Shown piece after piece: positions 47,326 through 55,868 of a stretch of 64,000 nt of DNA (position 1 is its first letter; every line of letters begins with the position of its first letter). The stretch comes from CBDCWT01 sp965223305 (GTDB taxonomy: Bacteria > Planctomycetota > Planctomycetia > Pirellulales > Pirellulaceae), in the NCBI GenBank assembly GCA_965223305.1, contig CBDCWT010000013.1:248001-312000 (forward strand), in the 5' to 3' direction. A program made the position numbers and the translations under genes. A model generated the notes under the pieces. The model ran no database searches. It was not told where the DNA came from and saw only the letters and a program-made list of their open reading frames with translations.

Positions 47326-48612
47326 ATGTCCGACCCCAGAAATCTGGTGGTGGCCCAGAGTGGTGGGCCCAGCCCTGTCATCAATAGCACCCTGCGCGGC
47401 ATCGTCGAGACGTCACGGGAACTGGCCGAGATCGGCACGGTCTACGCCGCCCGGCATGGCATCGAGGGTGTCTTGAAGGAAGAGCTGTTGGACCTCTCGG
47501 CGCAGTCTGCGGAAGAGGTCGCATTGCTGCGCTACACGCCCGCCGCAGGTTCGATCGGCACTTGCCGATACAAGCTCCGACCCAATCAAACTGAAGACTT
47601 CGAGCGTTGCATTGAGGTCTTTCGCGCCCACAATGTTGGCTATTTCATTTACATCGGCGGAAACGACTCGATGGACACCGCCAACAAGATTGCTGACTTG
47701 GCACAGCAAAGAGGATTGGATCTGGTGGGGATCGGTGGACCGAAGACGATCGACAACGACGTGGGCGACAGCGAGTTCAAGTTAATCGATCACACGCCAG
47801 GCTATGGCTCGACAGCCAAGTACTGGTTGCATGCTGTGCAAAACGCTAATGAAGAGAACGCCGGCTCCTCGCCGGCTGACCCGGTGCTGGTGATGCAGGC
47901 CATGGGTAGGCGAATTGGGTTCATCCCAGCGGCTGCGCGCTTGGCGGACCCGCAGCGGGAGATGCCTCTGCAGATCTACCTGGCGGAGAGTCCCTGCACG
48001 CTCGCCGAGTTGGCGGACAACGTGAACGACCAACTCAGAAGGGACGGCCGCTGCCTGGTCGTGATTAGCGAGGGATTCACGGTAGGAGATATCGGCGAGG
48101 TCACCGATTCGTTCGGCCACACCCAGTTCAGTTCGAGCCAGATCACAGTCGCACAACTGGTTGTCAATCACCTGAACCAGGTCGGTTTGGCCACCAAGGG
48201 CGCGGCTCGGGGTAACGTACCCGGCACCGACCAACGACACTCGATGGCCTACGCATCAACGGTCGACCTCGACGAGGCCTACGGCGCCGGCTGCCAGGCG
48301 GCACTGCTCGCAGCCGCCGGCGAGAGCGGTAACATGGCCACGATTCTGCGGTCGCCTGGCGGAGTCTACAGTGTTGTCTATGACAAAGTACCACTGGAGA
48401 CGGTCGCCAACAGCGAGCGCACGTTTCCTCGACAGTGGATCGCTGAGAGTGGATACGACGTGACCGACGACTTTGTGCGCTATGCCCAACCGCTGGTCGG
48501 CGAAGAGATGGTAAACCTTCCCATGGTACAAGGAAGGCAGCGGTTGGCACGGTTTGAACCAGAGTACGTTGCGCAGCGACTGGCTAGCTACGTCCCGCAA
48601 GCGGACCGTTAG
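47326..48612 (+). CDS. 6-phosphofructokinase (probably pyrophosphate-dependent type)
   Basis: The 428-aa product belongs to the PFK family: LVVAQSGGPSPVINSTLRG, the phosphate-donor site GGNDSMDTA (residues 111-119), and the fructose-6-phosphate and catalytic loop GGPKTIDNDVGD (138-149). The donor site has Asp at the second acidic position (GGNDS), where ATP enzymes have Gly (GGDGS), the pattern linked with pyrophosphate use. Asn replaces the first Asp, as in some long bacterial PFKs. It phosphorylates fructose 6-phosphate in glycolysis. It heads a co-directional group with a HAD phosphatase, gnd and an SDR, so sugar-phosphate metabolism is the local theme. Start ATG 47326. Confidence 0.88.
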   Translation: MSDPRNLVVAQSGGPSPVINSTLRGIVETSRELAEIGTVYAARHGIEGVLKEELLDLSAQSAEEVALLRYTPAAGSIGTCRYKLRPNQTEDFERCIEVFRAHNVGYFIYIGGNDSMDTANKIADLAQQRGLDLVGIGGPKTIDNDVGDSEFKLIDHTPGYGSTAKYWLHAVQNANEENAGSSPADPVLVMQAMGRRIGFIPAAARLADPQREMPLQIYLAESPCTLAELADNVNDQLRRDGRCLVVISEGFTVGDIGEVTDSFGHTQFSSSQITVAQLVVNHLNQVGLATKGAARGNVPGTDQRHSMAYASTVDLDEAYGAGCQAALLAAAGESGNMATILRSPGGVYSVVYDKVPLETVANSERTFPRQWIAESGYDVTDDFVRYAQPLVGEEMVNLPMVQGRQRLARFEPEYVAQRLASYVPQADR

Positions 48613-48711
48613 CCGGAACAGCAGATCGCTTGTGAATCCAGGTCGATGATCCGGCTGCTGACCAAGCAGAGGTGGTAGCCACTTTATTTTCAGTTGCTTT
48701 AGACGTCCGGC

Positions 48712-49584
48712 ATGTTCCAGATCAAACCAAAAAATCGCTTTTTAGTTGGCATCGACTCGGACGGTTGCGCGTTCGACACGATGGAGCTGAAGCACAAAGA
48801 GTGCTTCATTCCCAACACGATTAACTACTACGAGCTGCAGTCCGTCAGCAAGTATGCGCGGGAGGCAGCCGAGTTCGTCAATTTGTACTCCAAGAGTCGG
48901 GGAATCAATCGTTTTCCAGCGCTGATCGAGACACTTCAGTGGCTGCAGCGGCGGCCGGAGGTAAAGGCACGCGGTGCGGAGATAGACATCCCCCAGTCCT
49001 TGCTCCGCTGGGTGCAGGAGGAGACGAAGCTGGGCAACCCGTCGCTGGAAGCCAAGGTCGCTGCGACAGGTGACGGGGAACTGCAGCGCGCTCTGCAGTG
49101 GTCCCAGGCTGTGAACGAGACTGTGGCGGCCACCGTGCGAGGAGTTCCCCCATTCCCTTACGTGCGAGACTGCCTGCAAAAGCTGGCCGGCCGCGCCGAC
49201 TTACTGGTCTGTTCAGCGACACCGAACGAGGCTCTGCAAGCCGAATGGAAAGAGCACGGAATCGACCAGTACGTTGCTGCAATCTGTGGGCAGGAAACGG
49301 GCTCCAAGCAGGAGACGCTCAGCAACGCCGGCAAGTACCCCGCCAATCAAACGCTGATGATCGGAGATGCGCCGGGCGACTACAAGGCCGCCCAAGCGAA
49401 CAACTGCCTGTTCTTCCCAATCATGCCGGGACACGAGGAGACAAGCTGGCAGCGGTTGCTTGAAGAAGGGATAGACTGTTTCCTACACGGTGAATTCGCC
49501 GGTGCGTTTCAGGACCGGCTGCTTGATGAGTTTGACAAGTGCCTGCCGGTGGATCCACCCTGGCCTGTCGATGCCGTGGATTGA
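48712..49584 (+). CDS. HAD-superfamily hydrolase
   Basis: A 290-aa haloacid-dehalogenase-type phosphatase. Motif I is FLVGIDSDGCAFDTM, with nucleophile Asp15 and general acid Asp17. Motif II is LLVCSATP. Motif IV is LMIGDAPGDYKAA, which binds Mg. A long helical cap lies between residues 25 and 150. The substrate is unknown; placement between phosphofructokinase and 6-phosphogluconate dehydrogenase suggests a small sugar phosphate. It ends 22 bases before gnd, so co-transcription with gnd is likely. Confidence 0.87.
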   Translation: MFQIKPKNRFLVGIDSDGCAFDTMELKHKECFIPNTINYYELQSVSKYAREAAEFVNLYSKSRGINRFPALIETLQWLQRRPEVKARGAEIDIPQSLLRWVQEETKLGNPSLEAKVAATGDGELQRALQWSQAVNETVAATVRGVPPFPYVRDCLQKLAGRADLLVCSATPNEALQAEWKEHGIDQYVAAICGQETGSKQETLSNAGKYPANQTLMIGDAPGDYKAAQANNCLFFPIMPGHEETSWQRLLEEGIDCFLHGEFAGAFQDRLLDEFDKCLPVDPPWPVDAVD

Positions 49585-49606
49585 GTACTGAAGCTTAGGG
49601 AGTCCG

Positions 49607-51103
49607 ATGAGCGCTGCATGTGATCTTGGCTTGATCGGTTTAGCGGTTATGGGCGAGAACTTGGCGTTGAACGTCGAGAGCCGGGGCTATCGTGTGGCCG
49701 TTTTTAATCGCTCGATCGAGAAAGTCGATGCCTTCATGGGTGGCCGCGCGGCCGGCAAGGGTTTCGTCGGCTGCCATGACTTGGGCGAGCTGGTGGCAAG
49801 CCTATCGAAGCCGCGCAAAGTCATGATGCTGGTCAAAGCCGGACCTGCGGTCGACGATTTGATCGACAAGTTGATTCCGCTGATGTCACCCGGCGATGTA
49901 ATCATCGACGGGGGGAATACTCACTTCGCCGATACCGAACGCCGCACAAACTACGTCCAAGAGCAGGGGTTGTTGTACATCGGGACAGGTGTCTCGGGCG
50001 GTGAGGAGGGGGCGCTGAAGGGCCCCAGCTTGATGCCCGGCGGATCTCCTGCCGCGTGGCCGCTTGTCAAACCGATTTTTCAGGCCATCGCGGCAAAGGT
50101 CGGACCGCAAAACGACATCCCTTGTTGCGAGTGGGTGGGACCTCGCGGTGCTGGCCACTATGTCAAGATGGTACATAACGGAATTGAGTATGGAGACATG
50201 CAGCTGATCTGCGAAGCCTACTTGCTGCTCAAGCAAGTGGTCGGTTTGAGCAACGACGAACTGTACGATGTATTCGAGCAATGGAATCGGGGCGAACTTC
50301 AGAGCTATCTGATCGAGATCACGCGCGACATCTTCAGCGTCAGCGACGAACTATCGGATGGCTACCTGGTCGACAAGATACTGGATGTTGCTGGGGCCAA
50401 GGGAACGGGGAAGTGGATGAGCCAACTAGCGTTGGACCTAGGAGTTCCCAGCACGCTCGTCACGGCCGCCGTTTACGCCCGCAGCTTGTCGTCTTTCAAG
50501 CAGGCTCGAGTGCGGGCCAGTCAGGTGCTCCGCGGGCCGGCCGAAGGCCGTTCCGCAGCCGAACCGGACACATCGCAGAGGTTCGCCGCCGACCCCGCGC
50601 GAAGGTCACAGTTCGTAGCAGCGATTCGTGAAGCCCTTTACGCCTCGAAGATTTGCAGCTACGCGCAGGGGTTTGTCCAGATGCAGATGGCGGCCCAAGA
50701 ACACGATTGGCCGCTCAACTACGGTGACTGTGCCCTGCTGTGGAGAGGTGGATGCATCATCCGAGCCCAGTTCCTGGATCGGATCAAAGAGGCATTCGAC
50801 GCTGATCCCTCGCTGGAGAATCTGCTGTTGGCCCCCTACTTTTTGGAGGCCGTGCAGCGGGCACAGGAGGCCTGGCGGACCGTCGTATCCGCAGCGATCC
50901 AACTGGGACACCCCGTGCCGGCATTTGCTACGGCGCTCAGCTACTACGACAGCTATCGGCAGGCTGTTCTACCGGCCAACCTGCTACAAGCTCAACGAGA
51001 CTACTTCGGCGCACATACGTACAAGCGAGTCGACCGCGAGGGAACTTTTCACACCGACTGGCTGTCACTCAGGCGCCAGCCGGAGAACTCGGGCGACGAG
51101 TAG
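49607..51103 (+). CDS. gnd: 6-phosphogluconate dehydrogenase, decarboxylating
   Basis: The enzyme oxidises 6-phosphogluconate to ribulose 5-phosphate with CO2 and NAD(P)H release in the pentose phosphate pathway. The 498-aa product begins with the cofactor fold DLGLIGLAVMGENLALNVES and FNRSIEKVD. It contains IDGGNTHFADTERR, GTGVSGGEEGALKGPSLMPG, and the catalytic segment GAGHYVKMVHNGIEYGDMQL with its Lys and Glu-side residues. The C-terminal domain ends near AHTYKRVDREGTFHTDW, the conserved substrate-binding tail of the family. ATG 49607 has GGGAG just upstream. It lies 18 bases before the next gene. Confidence 0.96.
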   Translation: MSAACDLGLIGLAVMGENLALNVESRGYRVAVFNRSIEKVDAFMGGRAAGKGFVGCHDLGELVASLSKPRKVMMLVKAGPAVDDLIDKLIPLMSPGDVIIDGGNTHFADTERRTNYVQEQGLLYIGTGVSGGEEGALKGPSLMPGGSPAAWPLVKPIFQAIAAKVGPQNDIPCCEWVGPRGAGHYVKMVHNGIEYGDMQLICEAYLLLKQVVGLSNDELYDVFEQWNRGELQSYLIEITRDIFSVSDELSDGYLVDKILDVAGAKGTGKWMSQLALDLGVPSTLVTAAVYARSLSSFKQARVRASQVLRGPAEGRSAAEPDTSQRFAADPARRSQFVAAIREALYASKICSYAQGFVQMQMAAQEHDWPLNYGDCALLWRGGCIIRAQFLDRIKEAFDADPSLENLLLAPYFLEAVQRAQEAWRTVVSAAIQLGHPVPAFATALSYYDSYRQAVLPANLLQAQRDYFGAHTYKRVDREGTFHTDWLSLRRQPENSGDE

Positions 51104-51121
51104 GCGTGAATAGGAGGAACT

Positions 51122-51913
51122 GTGTCCGAATCGCGATCGTACCTGCAGCAGCAGTTTGGACTGGACGGCCAGGTGGCTGTCGTGATTGGTGGAACGGGTA
51201 CTCTGGGCGGCGCGTTGTGTGACGGACTAGCACGTGCGGGAGCGCATGTGGTGGTGAGCGGACGCAGCGCGGAGCGAGGCCAGCAGCGGGTTGACGCGAT
51301 TGGCGCCTGGGGGGGCTCAGCCAGTTTCACACCGGTGGCGGCCACCGATCGCCAGTCGGTTGGCCAGCTGCGAGATTCGGTCGTGGAGGCACACGGTCAA
51401 GTCGACGTGCTCATCAACTGCGCCGGCGTCAACTCGGCAACACCCTATGCCGAGATTAGCGATGAGCAGTGGCGGTCGGTCATCGAGGGCAATTTGCTGG
51501 CAACCCATCTGGGTTGCCAGCTCTTCGGAACAGCCATGTCGGCTCAAGCCGCTGGTGGTTCGATTCTCAACATTGGCAGCGTCACCGCGCACCTGCCGCT
51601 GTCCCGTGTCTTTGCCTATTCGGCCTCCAAGGCAGCGGTTGTCAACCTGACCAAGAACGTCGCTCGCGAGTTTGCGACGAGCGGCGTCCGCGTGAACGTC
51701 CTCTGTCCGGGGTTCTTCCCGGCCGAACAGAATCGGAGCATTCTTGACGAGCAACGTGTTGACAACATCATGAGTCAAACTCCGCTAGGGCGATTCGGCG
51801 AGCCAGAGGAGTTGGTCGGCGCCGCGTTGTTGTTAGTTTCTAGAGCAGCGGGAAGTTTCATCACCGGGGCATCGTTGTATGTTGACGGTGGATTTACAGC
51901 GATGCGGTTCTGA
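51122..51913 (+). CDS. SDR-family oxidoreductase
   Basis: A classical short-chain dehydrogenase of 263 aa: cofactor site IGGTGTLGGALCDGLARAG, NCAGVN, and catalytic Ser153, Tyr166 and Lys170 (the last two in YSASK), with a typical C-terminus FITGASLYVDGGFTAM. Such enzymes in sugar-acid clusters are often gluconate or mannonate/fructuronate dehydrogenases, and that fits the gnd/zwf neighbourhood, but sequence alone does not fix the substrate. GTG 51122 is preceded by an excellent AGGAGG. It is the last gene before the repeat array and insertion sequence that separate it from zwf. Confidence 0.88.
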   Translation: MSESRSYLQQQFGLDGQVAVVIGGTGTLGGALCDGLARAGAHVVVSGRSAERGQQRVDAIGAWGGSASFTPVAATDRQSVGQLRDSVVEAHGQVDVLINCAGVNSATPYAEISDEQWRSVIEGNLLATHLGCQLFGTAMSAQAAGGSILNIGSVTAHLPLSRVFAYSASKAAVVNLTKNVAREFATSGVRVNVLCPGFFPAEQNRSILDEQRVDNIMSQTPLGRFGEPEELVGAALLLVSRAAGSFITGASLYVDGGFTAMRF

Positions 51914-51939
51914 GACTCCGAGACGTGCCTCCTGAGATT

Positions 51940-52084
51940 TCGCCCTCCCGCGCGCGGGAGGGTCGGACGCGTCAGCGTCCGGGGAGGGGCGCCCCCTAGT
52001 GCAGTGAACGTAATTGACGCTTAGAAGATATTCATGGCGGCGTGCCCCCTCTCCGGCCCTGCGGGCCGACTCTCCCCGAGGGGA
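51940..52084. repeat. Palindrome-rich repeat cluster, modules A-D in inverse order
   Basis: A CCCTCCCGC/GCGGGAGGG hairpin, GGACGCGTCAGCGTCC, CCGGCCCTGCGGGCCGAC and CTCTCCCCGAGGGGAGAG occur in reverse order relative to 33,605-33,722. Between them lies a short unique stretch (about 51,995-52,040). Confidence 0.85.
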
Positions 52085-52532
52085 GAGTCGCCGAACTCGC
52101 CAGAGTTTGGCGCATATTTGAGGTCATCCGTCACCAGGCCGGGAGGGCGAGGCTCCTGCCGAGCCGGAAGCGCCAGGAACCGCGGGCTAACGCCCAGCGG
52201 CTGATTTGGACCGTAGCCGAACTCGCCAGAGTTTGGCGCATATTTGAGGTCATCCGTCACCAGGCCGGGAGGGCGAGGCTCCTGCCGAGCCGGAAGCGTC
52301 AGGAACCGTGGGCTAACGCCCAGCGGCTGATTTGGACCGTAGCCGAACTCGCCAGAGTTTGGCGCATATTTGAGGTCATCCGTCACCAGACCGGGAGGGC
52401 GAGGCTCCTGCCGAGCCGGAAGCGTCAGGAACCGTGGGCTAACGCCCAGCGGCTGATTTGGACCGTAGCCGAACTCGCCAGAGTTTGGCGCATATTTGAG
52501 GTCATCCGTCACCAGACCGGGAGGGCGAGGCT
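52085..52532. repeat. 126-bp tandem repeat, about 3.5 copies (modules E-G-F)
   Basis: Units with CGCATATTTGAGGTCATCCG begin at 52,111, 52,237, 52,363 and 52,489, an exact 126-base period. Each contains module G, module F and module E in order, with only a few base differences between copies. The last copy is broken off after AGGGCGAGGCT by the insertion sequence. Because 126 is divisible by three, long repetitive frames run through on both strands; they are not genes. Confidence 0.92.
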
Positions 52533-54244
52533 GGGATGGTGAAAAGAGGTTGAATCTAGAGAAGATCGTAAAAACTGGTATTTCAAAAATGTTGCGCTCC
52601 AACGTATTGGTTGTTTTTGGCAAACATCCACCAAGCGAAGGAGCGCAACAGTGGCACGAGTATCCTCTTTTTCGGTCGGGCGTTACAAGTCTTCTTTATG
52701 GGCGCTTTGTGCGTCATTTTACCGCAGTCGCGAAAGACTGCGTGATCGAATTGACGAGTTGAAACGCGAGAAGAGCGAAGCCAGGCAGGATCATCAACGC
52801 GTTCGCGATGAAAACAGAAGCCTTACTAAGAGTCTTCAACGAGCCGAAAAGCAATTGGCTGAGTACCGTAGACTGGCAGCCAAGCAGCAAGCTCTACCAT
52901 TCCAACTCCCCGACGATCCACCGTTAAAAGGGCACCAGTTTGGACCACGGACCATGGCTTTGTGTTGTGCACTAGCAAGTCTTATTGGCTTTCGTTCGAC
53001 CGAACGGGTGTTGCGTCTGATCAGCTACTGGCTGCAGGTGGAATTTGACGTTCCGAGCCACGACACGATCCGTCTGTGGACTTGCCGCAATGGCGTTGCG
53101 ATCTTACAGGAGTCCGTCCAATTTGCACCCGATTGGATCTGGTTGATCGACCATAGTGTTCAGCTGGGAAAAATGTCTGTGCTGATCGTCCTTGGGATCC
53201 GTCAGTCGGAACTTCCTGTAGGACGCCCCTTGCGACGGGACGACATGAAACCACTGGCGGTGGTGCCAACGCTTTCACGAAGGAAGGAGCAAGTCGGTGA
53301 AGCACTCGTAGAACTGGCCGATCAAACCGGCGCACCAATCAGTATCGCCAGTGATGGCGCCTCTGAGCTTCATGAGGGTGTCAAATGGCTTGAAAACAAG
53401 GGGTTTGAAGTCGTTTTAGTGGCTGATGTGAAACACGTGGCGGCCAATCTTCTCAAGAAGATACTCGGTCAGGACAAGCGTTTTATCCAGTTCGACAGTC
53501 AGATTGGAAAGACGACCGCTGGCATTCAACAAACAGAATTAGATCATTTTCTTCCACCCACCAAGAAAACGAAGTGCCGGTTCATGAACCTGGGCAAGTT
53601 GATGGATTGGGCTGAGATGGTGCGTTTCCACTTGAAGACCCCGCAAGCACCCGGTAACCGAGATGTGTCCGCAGAGCGGGTCACCCAGAAGCTCGGCTGG
53701 CTTTTAGACTTCGAAGAGGATTTGGAGCATTGGCGCGAGTGCCGGCAGGTTGTCTCGGCAGTGCTGGAGTTCACTAACCGCGAAGGAGTGTATGCGGGTG
53801 CGACAGAGGCTCTAAGAAAACAGCTGGCAGAATTAGACTTGTCGTCCGCGATAGCCCAACAACTTCTCAACAAGCTAGTCGACGCCTACGCAAAAAACGA
53901 GCGGAAGCTGGTCAGCTCCAGTTACGCCAAACTGAGAGTTCCTTGTAGCACGGAGGTCTTAGAGTCCTCTCTCGGCCGTTTCAAATCGCTTCAGCGTCAT
54001 CACAATCGGGGGACGTTTACCACGCTGCTCGCAATCTATCCCACGCTGTTTGAAACGACGCCCCCACACCGTCTGGCCGCACGCCTCAAACAGGTAGCAA
54101 CGAAGGGACTCAAAGAGTGGCTGCAGAAAGCGGGCCTAACCAACTCGACCCAGGCGCGAAAAGCGGCCGCCTACGCAGCCTGCCGCTGATCGCATTCAGC
54201 AAGAAAACAACTAGATTTGAGCATTACAGACGATTCGTCACCCC
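52533..54244 (+). mobile_element. Insertion sequence (~1.7 kb) with probable 11-bp target duplication
   Basis: The element carries one transposase gene. It is flanked on both sides by AGGGCGAGGCT (52522-52532 and 54245-54255), which belongs to module G of the repeat array; the right copy continues directly into the missing half of the module. The proposed ends are imperfect inverted repeats: GGGATGGTGAA on the left against GGGGTGACGAA on the complement of the right. Another partial match (GAATCTAG and AAATCTAG) lies further in. The exact ends are inferred, not tested. An empty site is easily reconstructed as one more 126-bp-type repeat unit. Confidence 0.7.
52651..54189 (+). CDS. DDE-type transposase with N-terminal coiled coil
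   Basis: The 512-aa product has a helical coiled-coil-like leader (residues 20-80, rich in Glu, Lys and Arg), then a region resembling DNA-binding sequence (LIGFRSTERVLRLISYWL). A DDE-like catalytic core follows: Asp in WIWLIDHSVQLGKMSVLI, Asp in PISIASDGASELHEGVKW, and Glu in CSTEVLESSLGRFKSLQ. I cannot place it in a named IS family from memory. The frame appears intact, so the element may be active. A few bases before the start, and in the leader, GTTGCGCTCC and GGAGCGCAAC form an inverted pair that may be a regulatory hairpin over the ribosome site. Confidence 0.85.
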   Translation: MARVSSFSVGRYKSSLWALCASFYRSRERLRDRIDELKREKSEARQDHQRVRDENRSLTKSLQRAEKQLAEYRRLAAKQQALPFQLPDDPPLKGHQFGPRTMALCCALASLIGFRSTERVLRLISYWLQVEFDVPSHDTIRLWTCRNGVAILQESVQFAPDWIWLIDHSVQLGKMSVLIVLGIRQSELPVGRPLRRDDMKPLAVVPTLSRRKEQVGEALVELADQTGAPISIASDGASELHEGVKWLENKGFEVVLVADVKHVAANLLKKILGQDKRFIQFDSQIGKTTAGIQQTELDHFLPPTKKTKCRFMNLGKLMDWAEMVRFHLKTPQAPGNRDVSAERVTQKLGWLLDFEEDLEHWRECRQVVSAVLEFTNREGVYAGATEALRKQLAELDLSSAIAQQLLNKLVDAYAKNERKLVSSSYAKLRVPCSTEVLESSLGRFKSLQRHHNRGTFTTLLAIYPTLFETTPPHRLAARLKQVATKGLKEWLQKAGLTNSTQARKAAAYAACR

Positions 54245-54336
54245 AGGGCGAGGCTCCTGCCGAGCCGGAAACGTCAGGAACCGTGGGCTAACGCCCAGCG
54301 GCTGATTTGCGGAGTAGCCGAACTCGCCAGAGTTTG
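54245..54336. repeat. Right half of the interrupted repeat array (modules G-F-E)
   Basis: The sequence resumes with AGGGCGAGGCTCCTGCCGAG, then module F and a partial module E ending in CCAGAGTTTG. It is the continuation of the 126-bp array beyond the insertion sequence. Confidence 0.85.
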
Positions 54337-54406
54337 AATTGCATGAAGCGCAAAAGCTACACAACCTCTCTGGGGAGAAGGTTAGGATGACGGAGATTAC
54401 TCATTC

Positions 54407-55858
54407 ATGACTCACACAATCGTCATCTTCGGTGCCTCCGGAGACCTTACTAGTCGCAAGCTTGTACCTGCCTTGTACCGCTTGTTTCTGAAGGATCGAT
54501 TGCCAGCCAACACCTCCATCGTAGGGGTCTCACGTAGCGAGCTATCGTCGGACAGTTGGCGGGGTCAGCTGTCCGAGACAACGGCTCGGGAGGTGGGTGA
54601 CGAGTTCCGCCAGGAGAGTTGGCAGCAGTTTGCTGGTCGGCTGCGATATCACCGCGGAGACATCGAGCGGGAAAGCGATTTCCACTCCTTGGCCGAACTG
54701 CTGGGTCGGCTGGAAGGAGACGCGGCAAGCGTTCGTCTCTACTACCTCTCGACGAAGCCGCGGCTCTACGGTCCTGCGGTCGAACAACTCGGCCGTAGCG
54801 GTCTGGCCGACGAGGCTCACGGTGTACGTCGAGTGGTGATCGAGAAGCCTTTTGGCACCAACCTTGATACGGCCCAGGCGTTGAACGGTGAGCTGCATCG
54901 AGTTTTCTCAGAGGAACAGATCTACCGCATCGACCATTACCTCGGCAAGGAAACTGTCCAGAATCTGTTGGTGCTCCGTTTTGCCAATAGCATCTTCGAG
55001 CCTGTTTGGAACCGCAACTTCATCGACAACGTACAGATTACCGTGGCCGAGGAAGTAACCGTGGGGCGCCGCGGCGGCTACTATGACGGTGCGGGCGTGC
55101 TGCGCGACATGTTCCAAAACCATCTGCTACAGCTGCTGACTATCACCGCGATGGAGGCGCCTGCCCGTTACGAGTCGGGAATGGTGCGGGACGAAAAGGT
55201 CAAGATTCTACGGGCTATTCGGTCTATGTCCGACACCGACTTTGCTCGTTACACGTTGCGCGGCCAGTACGACGGGTATCTCGATGAGCCGGGTGTGCCG
55301 CCGAAGAGTCAGGCCGCAACCTTCGCCATTTTGAAACTCTATGTGGACAACTGGCGTTGGAAAGGAGTCCCCTTCTTTCTGCGCAGCGGCAAAGCCATGT
55401 CGTGCCGCACGACCCAGATTGTCATTCAGTTTCGCGAGCCGCCGCTGATGTTGTTCGCGGACGCTCCAGGCCCTTCACCCGGCGCCAATCGGCTCGTGGT
55501 TCAGATCCAACCGGCAGAGGGGATTCAGCTGCACTTCAACACGAAAGTACCGGACGCTGGCATGAAGCTGAGGCTGACTGATCTCGACTTCCGCTTTCAG
55601 CGTGAGTTTTCTACGGCGCTGCCAGACGCCTACCAGCGACTGTTGTTGGACGCGTTAAACGGGGACGCTAGTCTGTTCGCGCGCAGCGATGAGGTCGAGT
55701 TGGCTTGGAGGATTATCGATCCGATCATCGCTGCCTGGCAGAGCGGCGAGGCACCGCCATTGGAAGTCTATCCTCGTGGCCAGTGGGGCCCGCAGAGTGC
55801 CTCAGAGTGGATTGGGCCACGGCGCGAGTGGTTTGACGTGTGCCCGGTGCTGCATTAA
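54407..55858 (+). CDS. zwf: Glucose-6-phosphate 1-dehydrogenase
   Basis: The first enzyme of the oxidative pentose phosphate pathway, making 6-phosphogluconolactone and NADPH. The 483-aa product has the cofactor site IVIFGASGDLTSRKLVPALY, EKPFGTNLDTAQ, the substrate-binding and catalytic signature RIDHYLGKETVQNLLVLRF, and GAGVLRDMFQNHLLQLL. Length and order are those of full-size bacterial enzymes. The gnd gene lies about 3.3 kb upstream in the same direction, separated only by an SDR, repeats and an insertion sequence, so the two were probably one operon before the insertion. The start ATG 54407 lies just beyond the repeat array. Confidence 0.96.
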   Translation: MTHTIVIFGASGDLTSRKLVPALYRLFLKDRLPANTSIVGVSRSELSSDSWRGQLSETTAREVGDEFRQESWQQFAGRLRYHRGDIERESDFHSLAELLGRLEGDAASVRLYYLSTKPRLYGPAVEQLGRSGLADEAHGVRRVVIEKPFGTNLDTAQALNGELHRVFSEEQIYRIDHYLGKETVQNLLVLRFANSIFEPVWNRNFIDNVQITVAEEVTVGRRGGYYDGAGVLRDMFQNHLLQLLTITAMEAPARYESGMVRDEKVKILRAIRSMSDTDFARYTLRGQYDGYLDEPGVPPKSQAATFAILKLYVDNWRWKGVPFFLRSGKAMSCRTTQIVIQFREPPLMLFADAPGPSPGANRLVVQIQPAEGIQLHFNTKVPDAGMKLRLTDLDFRFQREFSTALPDAYQRLLLDALNGDASLFARSDEVELAWRIIDPIIAAWQSGEAPPLEVYPRGQWGPQSASEWIGPRREWFDVCPVLH

Positions 55859-55868
55859 GGGCAACTTA

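Noticed and set aside
52021..52623. Repetitive frames of 166-200 codons on both strands over the 126-bp repeats
   Set aside because: The period is divisible by three, so the frames just repeat the same 42 residues. There is no ribosome site or conserved domain.
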